64,000 bases of DNA. It comes from Devosia sp. Leaf420. GTDB lineage: Bacteria; Pseudomonadota; Alphaproteobacteria; Rhizobiales; Devosiaceae. A model generated the notes under the pieces. The model saw nothing but the letters and a program-made list of their open reading frames with translations. It had not been told where the DNA came from and made no database searches. Below, piece after piece: positions 46,578-54,834 of this stretch (its first letter is position 1; each line of letters opens with the position of its first letter). Location: NCBI RefSeq assembly GCF_001425445.1, contig NZ_LMQU01000015.1, forward strand, positions 1 to 64,000, read 5' to 3'. The position numbers and the translations under genes are program-made.

Positions 46578-47024
46578 ATGGACGTGATGAAGTGGGGTGC
46601 GGCAGGAATTCTGGCGGTCGCTTTTGTCGGTGCGCTGTTCGTGCGCGATCAGCCTGCGGAGGCTGCGGCTCAACTCCCTCTGCCGCCCATTTGCGGCGAT
46701 GCCAGTGCCGACCATGGTGGCGCTTCGATGCAGGAGCACATCGACATGATGGCAGCCAATGCCGATCCTGCCCATGCGGCGCTGCTCCAGACCATGGAGC
46801 CGATGCATTCGGATATGATGCGTGGCATGACGCCGACCGATTTTCAGACCGCCTTCGTGTGCAGCATGATCCCGCACCATCAGGGCGCGGTCGCGATGGC
46901 AAGGGTCGCCCAGCAATATGCCAATGATCCCTGGATCAAGATGTTTGCTCAGGAAATCATCACTACGCAGCAGGTGGAAATCCGCCAGATGCAAGCCTGG
47001 CTGGCGCGCTTGCCGGCTCAATAG
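46578..47024 (+). CDS. Exported DUF305 protein (CopM-like)
   Basis: A 148-residue periplasmic helical protein. Signal/anchor 5-25, then the DUF305 core: MQEHIDMM, FVCSMIPHHQGAVAMARVAQ and EIITTQQVEIRQMQAWL, rich in His and Met that can bind copper as in CopM. ATG 46578 follows AGGAG by 9 bases. Probable role: metal handling in the envelope. Its promoter carries the FNR box. Confidence 0.85.
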   Translation: MDVMKWGAAGILAVAFVGALFVRDQPAEAAAQLPLPPICGDASADHGGASMQEHIDMMAANADPAHAALLQTMEPMHSDMMRGMTPTDFQTAFVCSMIPHHQGAVAMARVAQQYANDPWIKMFAQEIITTQQVEIRQMQAWLARLPAQ

Positions 47025-47063
47025 GAAAGGCGAAGGCGACACCTCCTCAAAGTCGCTGTGCGA

Positions 47064-47636
47064 CTAGGCGGCCCATTGCTGAGCGGCCATTTCGGACAGT
47101 GCCTCGAACACTGCTGGGCTCCGCTCGAGCCGCGCGACCGTTCGCGCGCCCTCGAGCGAGGCCACCAGCGCGGCTGCCGCAGACCTTGCCTTCCCGCCAC
47201 TCAGCCCGCACCCCTCGAAATGCCGCCTTATGATCTCGGTCGAGGTCGCAAAGCCTTGGGCCACCCGTTGTGTGAGGTCGGCATCGAGGGCCGGCAGTTC
47301 ATTAGCAAGGTTCTGCATCAGGCATCCATATCGGAAGTCGGAGGCCTTCATGTCGGCGGCGAACGACCCAATCAGCCTTTGCGTAAAGCCCAGCGCATCG
47401 CCTGTTGTCTCCGCCGACACTGCCTGAATAACGGCAATGCGCTGCGCGACATAGCGATCGATCGCCTCTTCTGCCAACTGCACCTTCCCCTTGGGAAAAT
47501 GAAAATAGAACGAACCCTTGGGCGCCCCGCTTTCCTCAAGGATTTGGGTGAGGCCGGTGGCCGTATAGCCCTGAAGACGAAACAGGCGAATAGCTGCAGC
47601 GATGGCATTTTCACGGGCGTCGGTTTTGCGGGTCAT
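47064..47636 (-). CDS. TetR-family repressor (next to epoxide hydrolase)
   Basis: A 190-residue regulator: HTH AIRLFRLQGYTATGLTQILEESGAPKGSFYFHF, then a C-terminal ligand domain with a Cys-containing CLMQNLANEL, close to the LfrR/YxaF group. ATG 47636 follows AGGAC; a longer start at 47,666 would run into the operator. It is divergent from the epoxide hydrolase, and the dyad between them is its likely site. Confidence 0.9.
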   Translation of the reverse strand: MTRKTDARENAIAAAIRLFRLQGYTATGLTQILEESGAPKGSFYFHFPKGKVQLAEEAIDRYVAQRIAVIQAVSAETTGDALGFTQRLIGSFAADMKASDFRYGCLMQNLANELPALDADLTQRVAQGFATSTEIIRRHFEGCGLSGGKARSAAAALVASLEGARTVARLERSPAVFEALSEMAAQQWAA

Positions 47637-47661
47637 ACGGTGTCCTACCACAAGAGCCTTG

Positions 47662-47691
47662 ACCATACTATACCAACCGCCATAGTATGGT
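47662..47691. promoter_or_regulatory. TetR operator: 10-bp perfect inverted repeat
   Basis: ACCATACTAT (47662-47671), 10-base spacer, ATAGTATGGT (47682-47691), between the TetR and epoxide hydrolase genes. Confidence 0.7.
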
Positions 47692-47758
47692 GATCGCCAT
47701 AGTTGTTTGGCTCACGCAACTCGACGCGTTTACCGCCTATGAGAGAGGTGCCGATCAA

Positions 47759-48946
47759 ATGGATTTCACAGATATTCAGGGCGCGCTGCCGGCGGCAATT
47801 CGCTCGCGAATGATCCCAGCGGTAAATGGCCTCGATCTTCATATTCTTGAAGCCGGGCATAAGGAGACCGGACGCCCGCTGGCGCTGCTTCTCCATGGGT
47901 TTCCGGATCTCGCCTATGGTTGGCGCCATGTGATGCCGCTCCTAGCAGAGGCCGGCTACCACGTCGTTGCGCCCGATCAGCGCGGCTATGGTCAAACCAC
48001 GGGATGGTCGGCCGATTATGATGCGCCTCTCGCGCCCTTTGGCATTCTCAACATGGTGCGCGATACACTCGCCCTGGTTGCGGCCTTGGGCTATTCCCAC
48101 ACGTCCATGCTGGTCGGACACGATTTCGGCTCGCCCATCGCGGCCTATTGCGCCATCGCCCGCCCCGATGTGTTTCCTTCAGTCGTCCTGATGAGCGCGC
48201 CCTTTCCCGGCGTGCCGGCCTTTCCCTTCGACACCGCCGACAAAGCCCCGCAGCCCCAGCCAGCACAGTCCCCGGTGCAGCAATTGGCGGCCGGCCTTGC
48301 CGCGCTCGATCCACCGCGAGAGCTTTATCAGCACTATTTCGCATCGCGCAGCGCCAGTGATGATCCGCAAAATGCACCAGAGGGCCTCCGCCAGTTTTTC
48401 AGGACCTTCTTTCACGTCAAAAGCGCCGATTGGGCCGGCAATGCGCCGCATCCGCTCAGCCCCGCAAGTCCTGAAGCATTCGCCGCACTGCCCACCTATT
48501 ATGTGATGGAAAAGGGGAAGACGATGCCCGAGAACGTCGCTCCATTCCGTCCTTCAGACGCAGAGGTTGCCGCCGCCCACTGGCTCACCGAGCCTGAGCT
48601 CGATGTCTATGTCGAGGCATTCTCGCGCACCGGCTTCCAAGGCGCGATGCAAGGCTACCGTGTGCTGTCCGACCCCGCACTCGGCGCCGAGCTGCGTCTC
48701 TTTTCCGGCCGGACGCTCGATGTGCCATCGCTCTTTATTGGCGGCGACAAGGATTGGGCACCCTACATTTCGCCCGGTGCGCTGGACCTAATGCAAACTA
48801 CATCAACGACGCAACTGAGGGATGTCGCGTTCGTTGAAGGTGCGGGGCACTGGATCCAGCAGGAACAGCCCGCACAACTCGCTCGCCTACTGGTCGATTT
48901 CGCGGCCAAAGTTGGAGACGGTGGCCCGAAATCCGAAAAACGCTAG
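47759..48946 (+). CDS. Alpha/beta hydrolase, epoxide hydrolase type
   Basis: A 395-residue hydrolase. Oxyanion HGFP, nucleophile Asp in VGHDFGS (Asp, not Ser, points to epoxide hydrolase or dehalogenase), and catalytic His in GAGHWIQQEQP are clear, with a cap domain between. ATG 47759 follows GAGAGG; a start at 47,687 would lie inside the operator. Epoxide opening by water fits the adjacent GST and TetR genes as a detoxification set. Its stop shares the CTAG with the convergent GST stop. Confidence 0.88.
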   Translation: MDFTDIQGALPAAIRSRMIPAVNGLDLHILEAGHKETGRPLALLLHGFPDLAYGWRHVMPLLAEAGYHVVAPDQRGYGQTTGWSADYDAPLAPFGILNMVRDTLALVAALGYSHTSMLVGHDFGSPIAAYCAIARPDVFPSVVLMSAPFPGVPAFPFDTADKAPQPQPAQSPVQQLAAGLAALDPPRELYQHYFASRSASDDPQNAPEGLRQFFRTFFHVKSADWAGNAPHPLSPASPEAFAALPTYYVMEKGKTMPENVAPFRPSDAEVAAAHWLTEPELDVYVEAFSRTGFQGAMQGYRVLSDPALGAELRLFSGRTLDVPSLFIGGDKDWAPYISPGALDLMQTTSTTQLRDVAFVEGAGHWIQQEQPAQLARLLVDFAAKVGDGGPKSEKR

Positions 48947-49626
48947 GCTGCATCGCTCTCGTTTTGCGGAAACATCGCCTTGCGCGAAGTTGCATCGAGG
49001 TCGGATTTGAATGTGTGAGCCGCTTTCAGCTCCAGCGCCTTTTGCACCGCGGGACGCGACGCCATTTCCGTCATGAACCTTTGGACATTGGGATAGGCCG
49101 AGAGCCCTGCATCGCCAAAGATGAAGCCTGCCGAAGCGGCCCATCCCCAAAGAGCCATGTCAGCGATCGAATAGGTCTCCCCCGCTAGATACTGGGCGCT
49201 GCCAAGGCGGTCGTCGAGCACCTCATAGTGCCGCGCCACTTCCTTGGTATACCGGTTGACGGCGTAGGGCAGGTGCTCGGGAGCGTAATGCATGAAATGG
49301 ATGGCCTGGCCGGAGAAGGGCGAAAGCCCAGTTGCGACCAGCTCGAGCCATGAGAGCATGGCGGCATAGTCGCGCCGGTCTGTCGGCACGAAAGCGCCGT
49401 GCTTGTCGGCCAGATAGAGCAGAATGGCGTGAGAGTCGAAGACGATCGTGTCGCCGTCCACAATCGCCGGCACCTTGCCATTGGCGTTGATCGCCCGAAA
49501 GCCAGGGAGGTGCTGCTCGCCCTTGAAGATGTCCACCGGTTTGACCGAAAAGGGGAGGGCGAGTTCGTGCAGCAACACCGCAACCTTCATCGAATTCGGC
49601 GTCGCGTGAAAATAGAAATCGAGCAT
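48943..49626 (-). CDS. Glutathione S-transferase
   Basis: A 227-residue GST: N-terminal thioredoxin fold (MLDFYFHATPNSMKVAVLLHE, GKVPAIVDGD, FDSHAILLYLADKHG) and helical C-terminal domain (YSIADMALWGWA holds the N-capping Asp). The Ser-Met-Lys region fits theta/beta-like bacterial GSTs. ATG 49626 follows AGGAGA. Likely conjugates electrophiles. Confidence 0.93.
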   Translation of the reverse strand: MLDFYFHATPNSMKVAVLLHELALPFSVKPVDIFKGEQHLPGFRAINANGKVPAIVDGDTIVFDSHAILLYLADKHGAFVPTDRRDYAAMLSWLELVATGLSPFSGQAIHFMHYAPEHLPYAVNRYTKEVARHYEVLDDRLGSAQYLAGETYSIADMALWGWAASAGFIFGDAGLSAYPNVQRFMTEMASRPAVQKALELKAAHTFKSDLDATSRKAMFPQNESDAA

Positions 49627-49716
49627 TGATGTCTCCTGTCTGAGCCGCGGTTTCGGGCTCATCTGCGGCCGAAGATGCCCCCGCGGCGCCTGACCCGGAA
49701 ATCGATACGAAGATTT

Positions 49717-49786
49717 GCAGCTATCGCTGAGATCGATAGCTGCCCCTGCATTTGATCTCAGTAAGCCATCGATTTGATCGATAGCT
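49717..49786. promoter_or_regulatory. Inverted and direct repeats in the GST/SMP-30 divergent region
   Basis: GCAGCTATCG (49717-49726), 7-base spacer, CGATAGCTGC (49734-49743): a perfect 10-bp dyad. The half GATCGATAGCT (49731-49741) recurs at 49,776-49,786, 45 bases on. Likely an operator set for an unknown regulator. Confidence 0.55.
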
Positions 49787-49859
49787 CCAATCGCCGAGCC
49801 GCGTTTCAAGCCTGGCGGAGCGTGTCCTAGATCATGGGCATCATGATCGAAAGGACCGC

Positions 49860-50810
49860 ATGATGATCTCCTGCACTTTGCTCGCCGGCGTTGCAAGCGC
49901 CGCTCTTCTCTCTCTGGCAGTGCCCACCACGGCTGCCGATATCGGCTTCGCCTCGGACCGCTCCTATCCCGAGAGCCTCACCTTTTCGGCCGAACAGGAC
50001 GTATTCCTGCTCGGCTCCGTCACTCAAGGGCTGGTCGCCAAACTCGACCGGACCGGCGCCTACACGCCGTTTATCGCCGACGACAAGCTGGTCTCGACCG
50101 TGGGGCTACTGGTCGATGATCAGACTGATACGCTCTGGGTGACCAATTCCGATCCCGGAGCCGGGGCACGCACCAGCATAGCTACCCAAGGGAAACTCGC
50201 TGGCGTCGCGACATATGACGCCAAATCCGGCACGCCAAAGGACTATTACGATCTCGGCGCGCTCAGCCAAGGCACGCATTTTGCCAACGATATCGCGCTC
50301 GATGCTGCGGGCAATGCCTATGTGACCGACAGCTTCGCGCCGATCATTTACAAGATCGACACATCGGGGAAGGCGTCGATCTTTGCGCAAGACCCACAGT
50401 TCTGGTCCGAAGACGGCTTCAATCTCAACGGCATTGCCGTGCATGAAGACGGCTATCTAATCGTCGGCAAATACAACAGCGGCGAACTGTTCCGGGTGAG
50501 CCTCTCCGATCCAACGGACATTTCGAGTGTGGCCTTGCCCGAGCCACTGCTTGGCGCAGACGGTATTCATCTCCTCGATGGAGAACACCTGCTTGTCGTC
50601 CAGAACCTGGGGTCTGATCGGACAGTCGAACTGACCTCCACCGATGGCTGGAAATCTACGACCATCACGCGCAGCGAAAAGAGTGAACTCTCGATGCCGA
50701 CCGCGGCGGTCGAGGCCGGAAATGGGGTCTACGTCCTCAATTCGCGCCTCGACACCCTCTTCGACCCGAAGTCCGAAAAGGTGGGCGACTACCTGCTTCA
50801 GCAGTTCTGA
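49860..50810 (+). CDS. Exported SMP-30/gluconolactonase-like beta-propeller protein
   Basis: A 316-residue protein with signal peptide (1-25, ending TTAA). Repeated blades such as SYPESLTFSAEQDVFLLGS, HFANDIALDAAGNAYVTDS and LNGIAVHEDGYLIVG fit the SMP-30/NHL propeller; the ND in FANDI is the usual metal contact. It would act in the periplasm, perhaps as a lactonase or binding protein. Not close in sequence to the cytoplasmic SMP-30 at 53,906. Confidence 0.82.
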   Translation: MMISCTLLAGVASAALLSLAVPTTAADIGFASDRSYPESLTFSAEQDVFLLGSVTQGLVAKLDRTGAYTPFIADDKLVSTVGLLVDDQTDTLWVTNSDPGAGARTSIATQGKLAGVATYDAKSGTPKDYYDLGALSQGTHFANDIALDAAGNAYVTDSFAPIIYKIDTSGKASIFAQDPQFWSEDGFNLNGIAVHEDGYLIVGKYNSGELFRVSLSDPTDISSVALPEPLLGADGIHLLDGEHLLVVQNLGSDRTVELTSTDGWKSTTITRSEKSELSMPTAAVEAGNGVYVLNSRLDTLFDPKSEKVGDYLLQQF

Positions 50811-50818
50811 GCCTTACG

Positions 50819-51742
50819 TCAGGGCCAAAGCCCGGCCCTTGCCGTCGAGAGAATTTGCTGGCGTAGCCAGACATGGGCAGCATCCGCGTTCATTCGCGGA
50901 TGCCAAAACATCGTCATTTCGAATGGCGCCAAATCGAGCGGGGTCTCGATGATCTCGAGCATGGACTCAAACCGCTGCAGAAACCGCCGGGGCAGGGTGC
51001 AGATCAGATCGGTGCTGGCCAGCATCAGCGGTGCCAATGCGTAACTTTGCACAGAGACGCTGACCCGCCTTGCCCGACCAAGCTCTGTCAGCGCCTGATC
51101 GATCATCCCTGAAAAGTGCCCACCGCTGGTGGAGATGAGCAGATGATCGAGAGCGCAGAATTCATCGAGCGTCATCGGCCCCGGATTTCGCGGATGGCCA
51201 TGCCGATAGGCGGTCACGAATGCCTCTTCGAACAGTTTGCGCGCCATCAGGCCAGGCGCCGCGTCTTCGTTGACCCCGATGAAGACGTCCACCTCTCCCT
51301 GTTCCAAGTCTTCGGCAATCCGGGCCTTGTTGGGTACAGTAAAGGCAATCCGCGCGTCAGGCGCCGCGCTTCGAATTAGCGGGATAAGGTCGGGCGCCAG
51401 GATCGAAACCGGGTTATCGGTTGCGGCCACGCGAAAGATGCGCCTGCTGACGCTGGGATCAAAGACCCGCGCGGTGCCGATGAAATCGCTGAGCTGTTCC
51501 AGAAGGCTCGCCAGGTCGGGCGCCAAGGCCAATGCATGGGGCGATGCGACCATGCCCCGGCCTGAATTTGATGGAATAAAGAGCGGATCGCCGAGCAATT
51601 GCCTGAGACGCGTCAGCCGTGCCGACAGCGCCGACTGAGTAATGTTAAGCCGTGCCGCAGCATGCGTGACGTTTCGATCCCGAAGCATGGCATCGAAGGT
51701 CAGCAACAGGCCGATATCAAAGTCCGCGAGCAGATGGTTCAA
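50819..51742 (-). CDS. LysR-family transcriptional regulator
   Basis: A 307-residue regulator: HTH VTHAAARLNITQSALSARLTRLRQLLGDPLF and a C-terminal periplasmic-binding-like domain (RIFRVAATDNPVSILAP). Convergent with the SMP-30 gene, 8 bases apart. A T-n11-A type dyad (51,885-51,905) lies upstream. Target genes unknown. Confidence 0.92.
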   Translation of the reverse strand: MNHLLADFDIGLLLTFDAMLRDRNVTHAAARLNITQSALSARLTRLRQLLGDPLFIPSNSGRGMVASPHALALAPDLASLLEQLSDFIGTARVFDPSVSRRIFRVAATDNPVSILAPDLIPLIRSAAPDARIAFTVPNKARIAEDLEQGEVDVFIGVNEDAAPGLMARKLFEEAFVTAYRHGHPRNPGPMTLDEFCALDHLLISTSGGHFSGMIDQALTELGRARRVSVSVQSYALAPLMLASTDLICTLPRRFLQRFESMLEIIETPLDLAPFEMTMFWHPRMNADAAHVWLRQQILSTARAGLWP

Positions 51743-51884
51743 GCTCTTATCCTCCGCTCCTGCGGTGTGCGGCCAGACATACCATCTCTCAACGCCGCGG
51801 TGCTTTGAAATTGCGCACTGCGACCAGCGCTTCAGGGGAATGGCTCCGGGCGATGCGCATCGCCGTCGACCGCATTTGCGATCA

Positions 51885-51905
51885 TACTAATTCCATGAAA
51901 TAGTA
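51885..51905. promoter_or_regulatory. LysR-type dyad upstream of the LysR gene
   Basis: TACTA, 11 bases, TAGTA: the T-n11-A pattern of LysR sites, in a 306-base gap otherwise without a gene. Confidence 0.4.
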
Positions 51906-51993
51906 CTAATCCGACCGCTGGGGTGGTGGCTCCCTGATCCAATGACCGAGTGCACTCGCCGATCTCATCGCGACGCACCACCGCTGATCTACT

Positions 51994-52030
51994 CAGCAAA
52001 AGGCCCGGCATCGCAAGATACCGGGCCTTT
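51994..52030 (-). terminator. Terminator of uxuA copy 2
   Basis: A 10-bp stem AAAGGCCCGG/CCGGGCCTTT with 12-nt loop; the minus strand continues TTTTGC. Confidence 0.75.
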
Positions 52031-52048
52031 CATATCTTTGGTTCTAGA

Positions 52049-53056
52049 TCAATGGCCGTAGGGATCGAGCCCATTGGCCTGGAACAGGGCGATGATGTAG
52101 CCGAACGCGAAGGCAAATGCCGTCTCGAAGGGTGCCTCGCCATCGATCTCCGGCATGTGGTCCGGCATGATCATGCAGTCGACGCCGCTCTCGTGATAGG
52201 CCTTAAAGCTCTGGGCCATGTTCATGTCGCCATCGTCCGGGAAAACCTCGGTGAAGGAATAGCGGCCGCCCTTGATATTGCGGAAATGGACGTTGAAAAT
52301 CTTGCCGCGGCTGCCGAACCAGCGGATCACTTCGTCGATTTCAGCGCGCGGATTTTCCATGCTTTCCGCGATCGTGCCCTGGCAGAAATTGAGCCCATGA
52401 TAGGGGCTTTCCGCAATCTGCACGAAGCGCTTGAGGCCTTCGGCATTGCCCAGCACGCGCTGTTCGACGCCGCGATAGCCCGGCGGGGTCAGCGGATCGT
52501 GCGGGTGGCAGGCGAGGCGGACCTTGGCGGCTTCCGCCACCGGCACGACGCGTTTGAGGAAATAGGTAATCCGCTCCCAGAACTGCTCGGCGCTGACTTT
52601 TCCGGCTTCGGTCAGCTCATCGCTATTGGTCAGTTGCTCATGCCGGAAGGTCGGGACGATAGCGCCGCCGCGGCCGCGCTCGGATGGCGTGCGCGGAATG
52701 CCCAGGAGGTTGAAATTGTATTTGGTCGCGTGGACACCAAGCGCCGCCAGATTTTGAATGATGGTGCACATGCCATCGATCTCGCGGTCGCGCTCGGGCG
52801 AGTTACCCAGCACGACGCCCGGCGATTGGTGGGTCCCGATACCCGAAGACGGCATCGGCAACTGCACCATATCGAGCACGAGCCCGTGCTTGTCGAGCCG
52901 CTCGATATGGCGCGCGATGACATCACGCGTCCATTCATAGGGATTGCCCGGCGGGTCGATGCAGACGTGCTTAAGGCCCAGTTGGCCCAGTTGCCGGAGG
53001 TAGCCGTCGCCGAGACGCTCCACGTCTTTGCCGCTAAGCTGGGTTCCTACATACAT
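52049..53056 (-). CDS. uxuA: Mannonate dehydratase UxuA, copy 2
   Basis: A 335-residue paralogue of the enzyme at 11,283, very similar over its whole length (for instance EIDGEAPFETAFAF against EIDGQAPFETAFAF). The metal ligands are intact: ACHPHDP, NFCQGT, NVHFRN, MPDH. Divergent from a GntR-lactonase pair. Compared with copy 1 it lacks a segment of about 5 residues after MVQLPMP. Its substrate may be an aldonic acid freed by the lactonase. Confidence 0.93.
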   Translation of the reverse strand: MYVGTQLSGKDVERLGDGYLRQLGQLGLKHVCIDPPGNPYEWTRDVIARHIERLDKHGLVLDMVQLPMPSSGIGTHQSPGVVLGNSPERDREIDGMCTIIQNLAALGVHATKYNFNLLGIPRTPSERGRGGAIVPTFRHEQLTNSDELTEAGKVSAEQFWERITYFLKRVVPVAEAAKVRLACHPHDPLTPPGYRGVEQRVLGNAEGLKRFVQIAESPYHGLNFCQGTIAESMENPRAEIDEVIRWFGSRGKIFNVHFRNIKGGRYSFTEVFPDDGDMNMAQSFKAYHESGVDCMIMPDHMPEIDGEAPFETAFAFAFGYIIALFQANGLDPYGH

Positions 53057-53067
53057 CGATGATCCAG

Positions 53068-53098
53068 AGTTGTGTGAACTTTGAAAAAGTTGTATGAA
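53068..53098. promoter_or_regulatory. Direct repeats between uxuA copy 2 and GntR
   Basis: AGTTGTGTGAA (53068-53078) and AGTTGTATGAA (53088-53098), 20 bases apart, two helical turns. Likely operator of the adjacent GntR protein. Confidence 0.5.
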
Positions 53099-53180
53099 AT
53101 ATTTGCCGGTGCTACAAGTTGAATTCGGGCCACCTTCTCTAGGCTGAGGGGCTCGAAGACATCACATTCTGGGTGGGTTG

Positions 53181-53909
53181 ATGATGCGGCAGGGTGCGGC
53201 GCGGCTGACGGATACGGTCAAGGGTGGGCTGATCAGCCTCATCGCGTCCGAAAACTTGCAGCCAGGCGACAAACTGCCGACAGCCGAACAGCTGTGCTTG
53301 AAGTTTGGTGTCAGCCGGACCGTTGTGCGTGAAGCCACTGCTAGCTTGCAGGCAGAGGGCCGGCTCGTCTCGAAGCGCGGTTCGGGCGTCTATGTCAGCG
53401 AAGCGCCGTCGCCGGCTCCCGGCTCGCTCGTGATGCGATCACCCAACGATATTGCCGATGTGATCGAGTTCATGGAATTGCGCATGAGCGTCGAAATCGA
53501 AGCAGCCGGCCTTGCTGCTGAGCGGCGCAACGAAACCGATCTCCTGCGGATCGAACAGGCCATGACGAGCTTTTCTCGGCATATCGAGGACAAGGCTATG
53601 GCGAGCGACGCCGATCGGGCGCTGCACCGCTCGATTGCCCAGGCGACCGGCAATCCGAAATTCGTCGAGTTCGTCGATCAGCTCGGCGAGCGCCTGATCC
53701 CGCGCAAAGCCCTTGGCGCTGCCTTTGCCGATAGCGACGAGCAGATCAGTTTTCTCAAGAAAATCCAGGAAGAACACCGGGCCATCGCCGATGCTATCGC
53801 TGATCGCCAGCCGCAACTGGCGCGCGATAGCATGCGTATCCATCTCGATAATGGCCGCCGGCGCTATCGCAATTGGAACCTTGAACACCAGACGGGTGAA
53901 CCGCGATGA
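53181..53909 (+). CDS. GntR-family (FadR/FCD) regulator of the uxuA-lactonase locus
   Basis: A 242-residue regulator: HTH KLPTAEQLCLKFGVSRTVVREATASLQAEGRLVSKRGSGVY and FCD domain (DADRALHRSIAQATGNPKF with the metal-type Asp and His). Starts at 53,178 (TTG), 53,181 and 53,184 (ATG) are all possible after GGGTGGG. Overlaps the lactonase by 4 bases. Paralogous in layout to the GntR at 13,713. Confidence 0.92.
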   Translation: MMRQGAARLTDTVKGGLISLIASENLQPGDKLPTAEQLCLKFGVSRTVVREATASLQAEGRLVSKRGSGVYVSEAPSPAPGSLVMRSPNDIADVIEFMELRMSVEIEAAGLAAERRNETDLLRIEQAMTSFSRHIEDKAMASDADRALHRSIAQATGNPKFVEFVDQLGERLIPRKALGAAFADSDEQISFLKKIQEEHRAIADAIADRQPQLARDSMRIHLDNGRRRYRNWNLEHQTGEPR

Positions 53910-54772
53910 ACGCTGCAACTGGCCCCGTTGACTTCGTCATCCGTGAGCGCTTCGGGGTAGGCGAAAGCGCAACCTGGAACGCCGCAACCGCCGAGCTTTT
54001 CTGGTGCGACATCCCCGCCGGCAAGATCCACGCTCTTCATATTGAAAGCGGCGCAAGGCGGGAGTGGTCCTTGGGCGACGAGGTTGCCAGCTTTGGCCTC
54101 GCCACAGGCGGGGGGGTCGTCGTCGCCCTATCAAAGAGCGTCATCCTCTTCGACCCCGAGACCGGCACCCGCGAGGTTTTGGCGTCGATCGATCTGCCGC
54201 CCCAAGTCAGCCGCCTCAACGATGGCAAGGTTGGCCCCGATGGCGCCTTTTACGTCGGCAGCATGGATCGCTCGCCTCAGCCGAAGGGCGCACTTTACCG
54301 CGTCGATGCCGCCGGTCGCGTCACCCTCCTTACCGAAGGCTTTTCTACCTCCAATGGTCTGGCTTGGACCAAGGACGGGAAAACCATGTGCCACTCGGAT
54401 TCGCAGGGCGAGATGTTCATCGATCGCTGGGACTTCGATCCGTCCTCCGGCGCCATTTCCAACAAGCGCCGCTTGCGCGAACACGATCTCGCTAACGGGC
54501 GCGCCGATGGCGGCGCCTTCGATATCACCGATATCTATTGGTCAGCCGCGCCCTCCTGCAGCCGCATCAATCGCATCGATCTCGATGGCAATCTGCTCGA
54601 CTGGGTCGATCTGCCCATCGCCAAGCCGACCATGCCCTGCTTTGGCGGACCGGACCTGCGCACCGTCTTCGTCACAAGCCTTGATTCCGGCCTCGCCGCA
54701 CCCGGCCATGACGGCATCGTCAGCTTTCGCGTCGCCACGCCCGGCCTGCCGCCTTATATTTTCGGCAGCTAG
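53906..54772 (+). CDS. SMP-30/gluconolactonase family lactonase
   Basis: A 288-residue cytoplasmic six-blade propeller. Family metal residues are visible: Glu in GESATW, Asn in RLNDGKVGPDG, Asn in SNGLAW and Asp in the RADGGAFD region. It would open an aldonolactone to the aldonic acid, which could feed UxuA encoded divergently. Translationally coupled to GntR. Confidence 0.92.
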   Translation: MNAATGPVDFVIRERFGVGESATWNAATAELFWCDIPAGKIHALHIESGARREWSLGDEVASFGLATGGGVVVALSKSVILFDPETGTREVLASIDLPPQVSRLNDGKVGPDGAFYVGSMDRSPQPKGALYRVDAAGRVTLLTEGFSTSNGLAWTKDGKTMCHSDSQGEMFIDRWDFDPSSGAISNKRRLREHDLANGRADGGAFDITDIYWSAAPSCSRINRIDLDGNLLDWVDLPIAKPTMPCFGGPDLRTVFVTSLDSGLAAPGHDGIVSFRVATPGLPPYIFGS

Positions 54773-54784
54773 TTAAACCCATCA

Positions 54785-54813
54785 AAACAAAAAGGCCGGT
54801 CGCGAGACCGGCC
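54785..54813 (-). terminator. Terminator between convergent lactonase and hydrolase genes
   Basis: An 8-bp stem GGCCGGTC/GACCGGCC with GCGA loop; the minus strand continues TTTTTGTTTTG. Confidence 0.8.
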
Positions 54814-54834
54814 CTTCGTCATTCTGTCCCAGCC

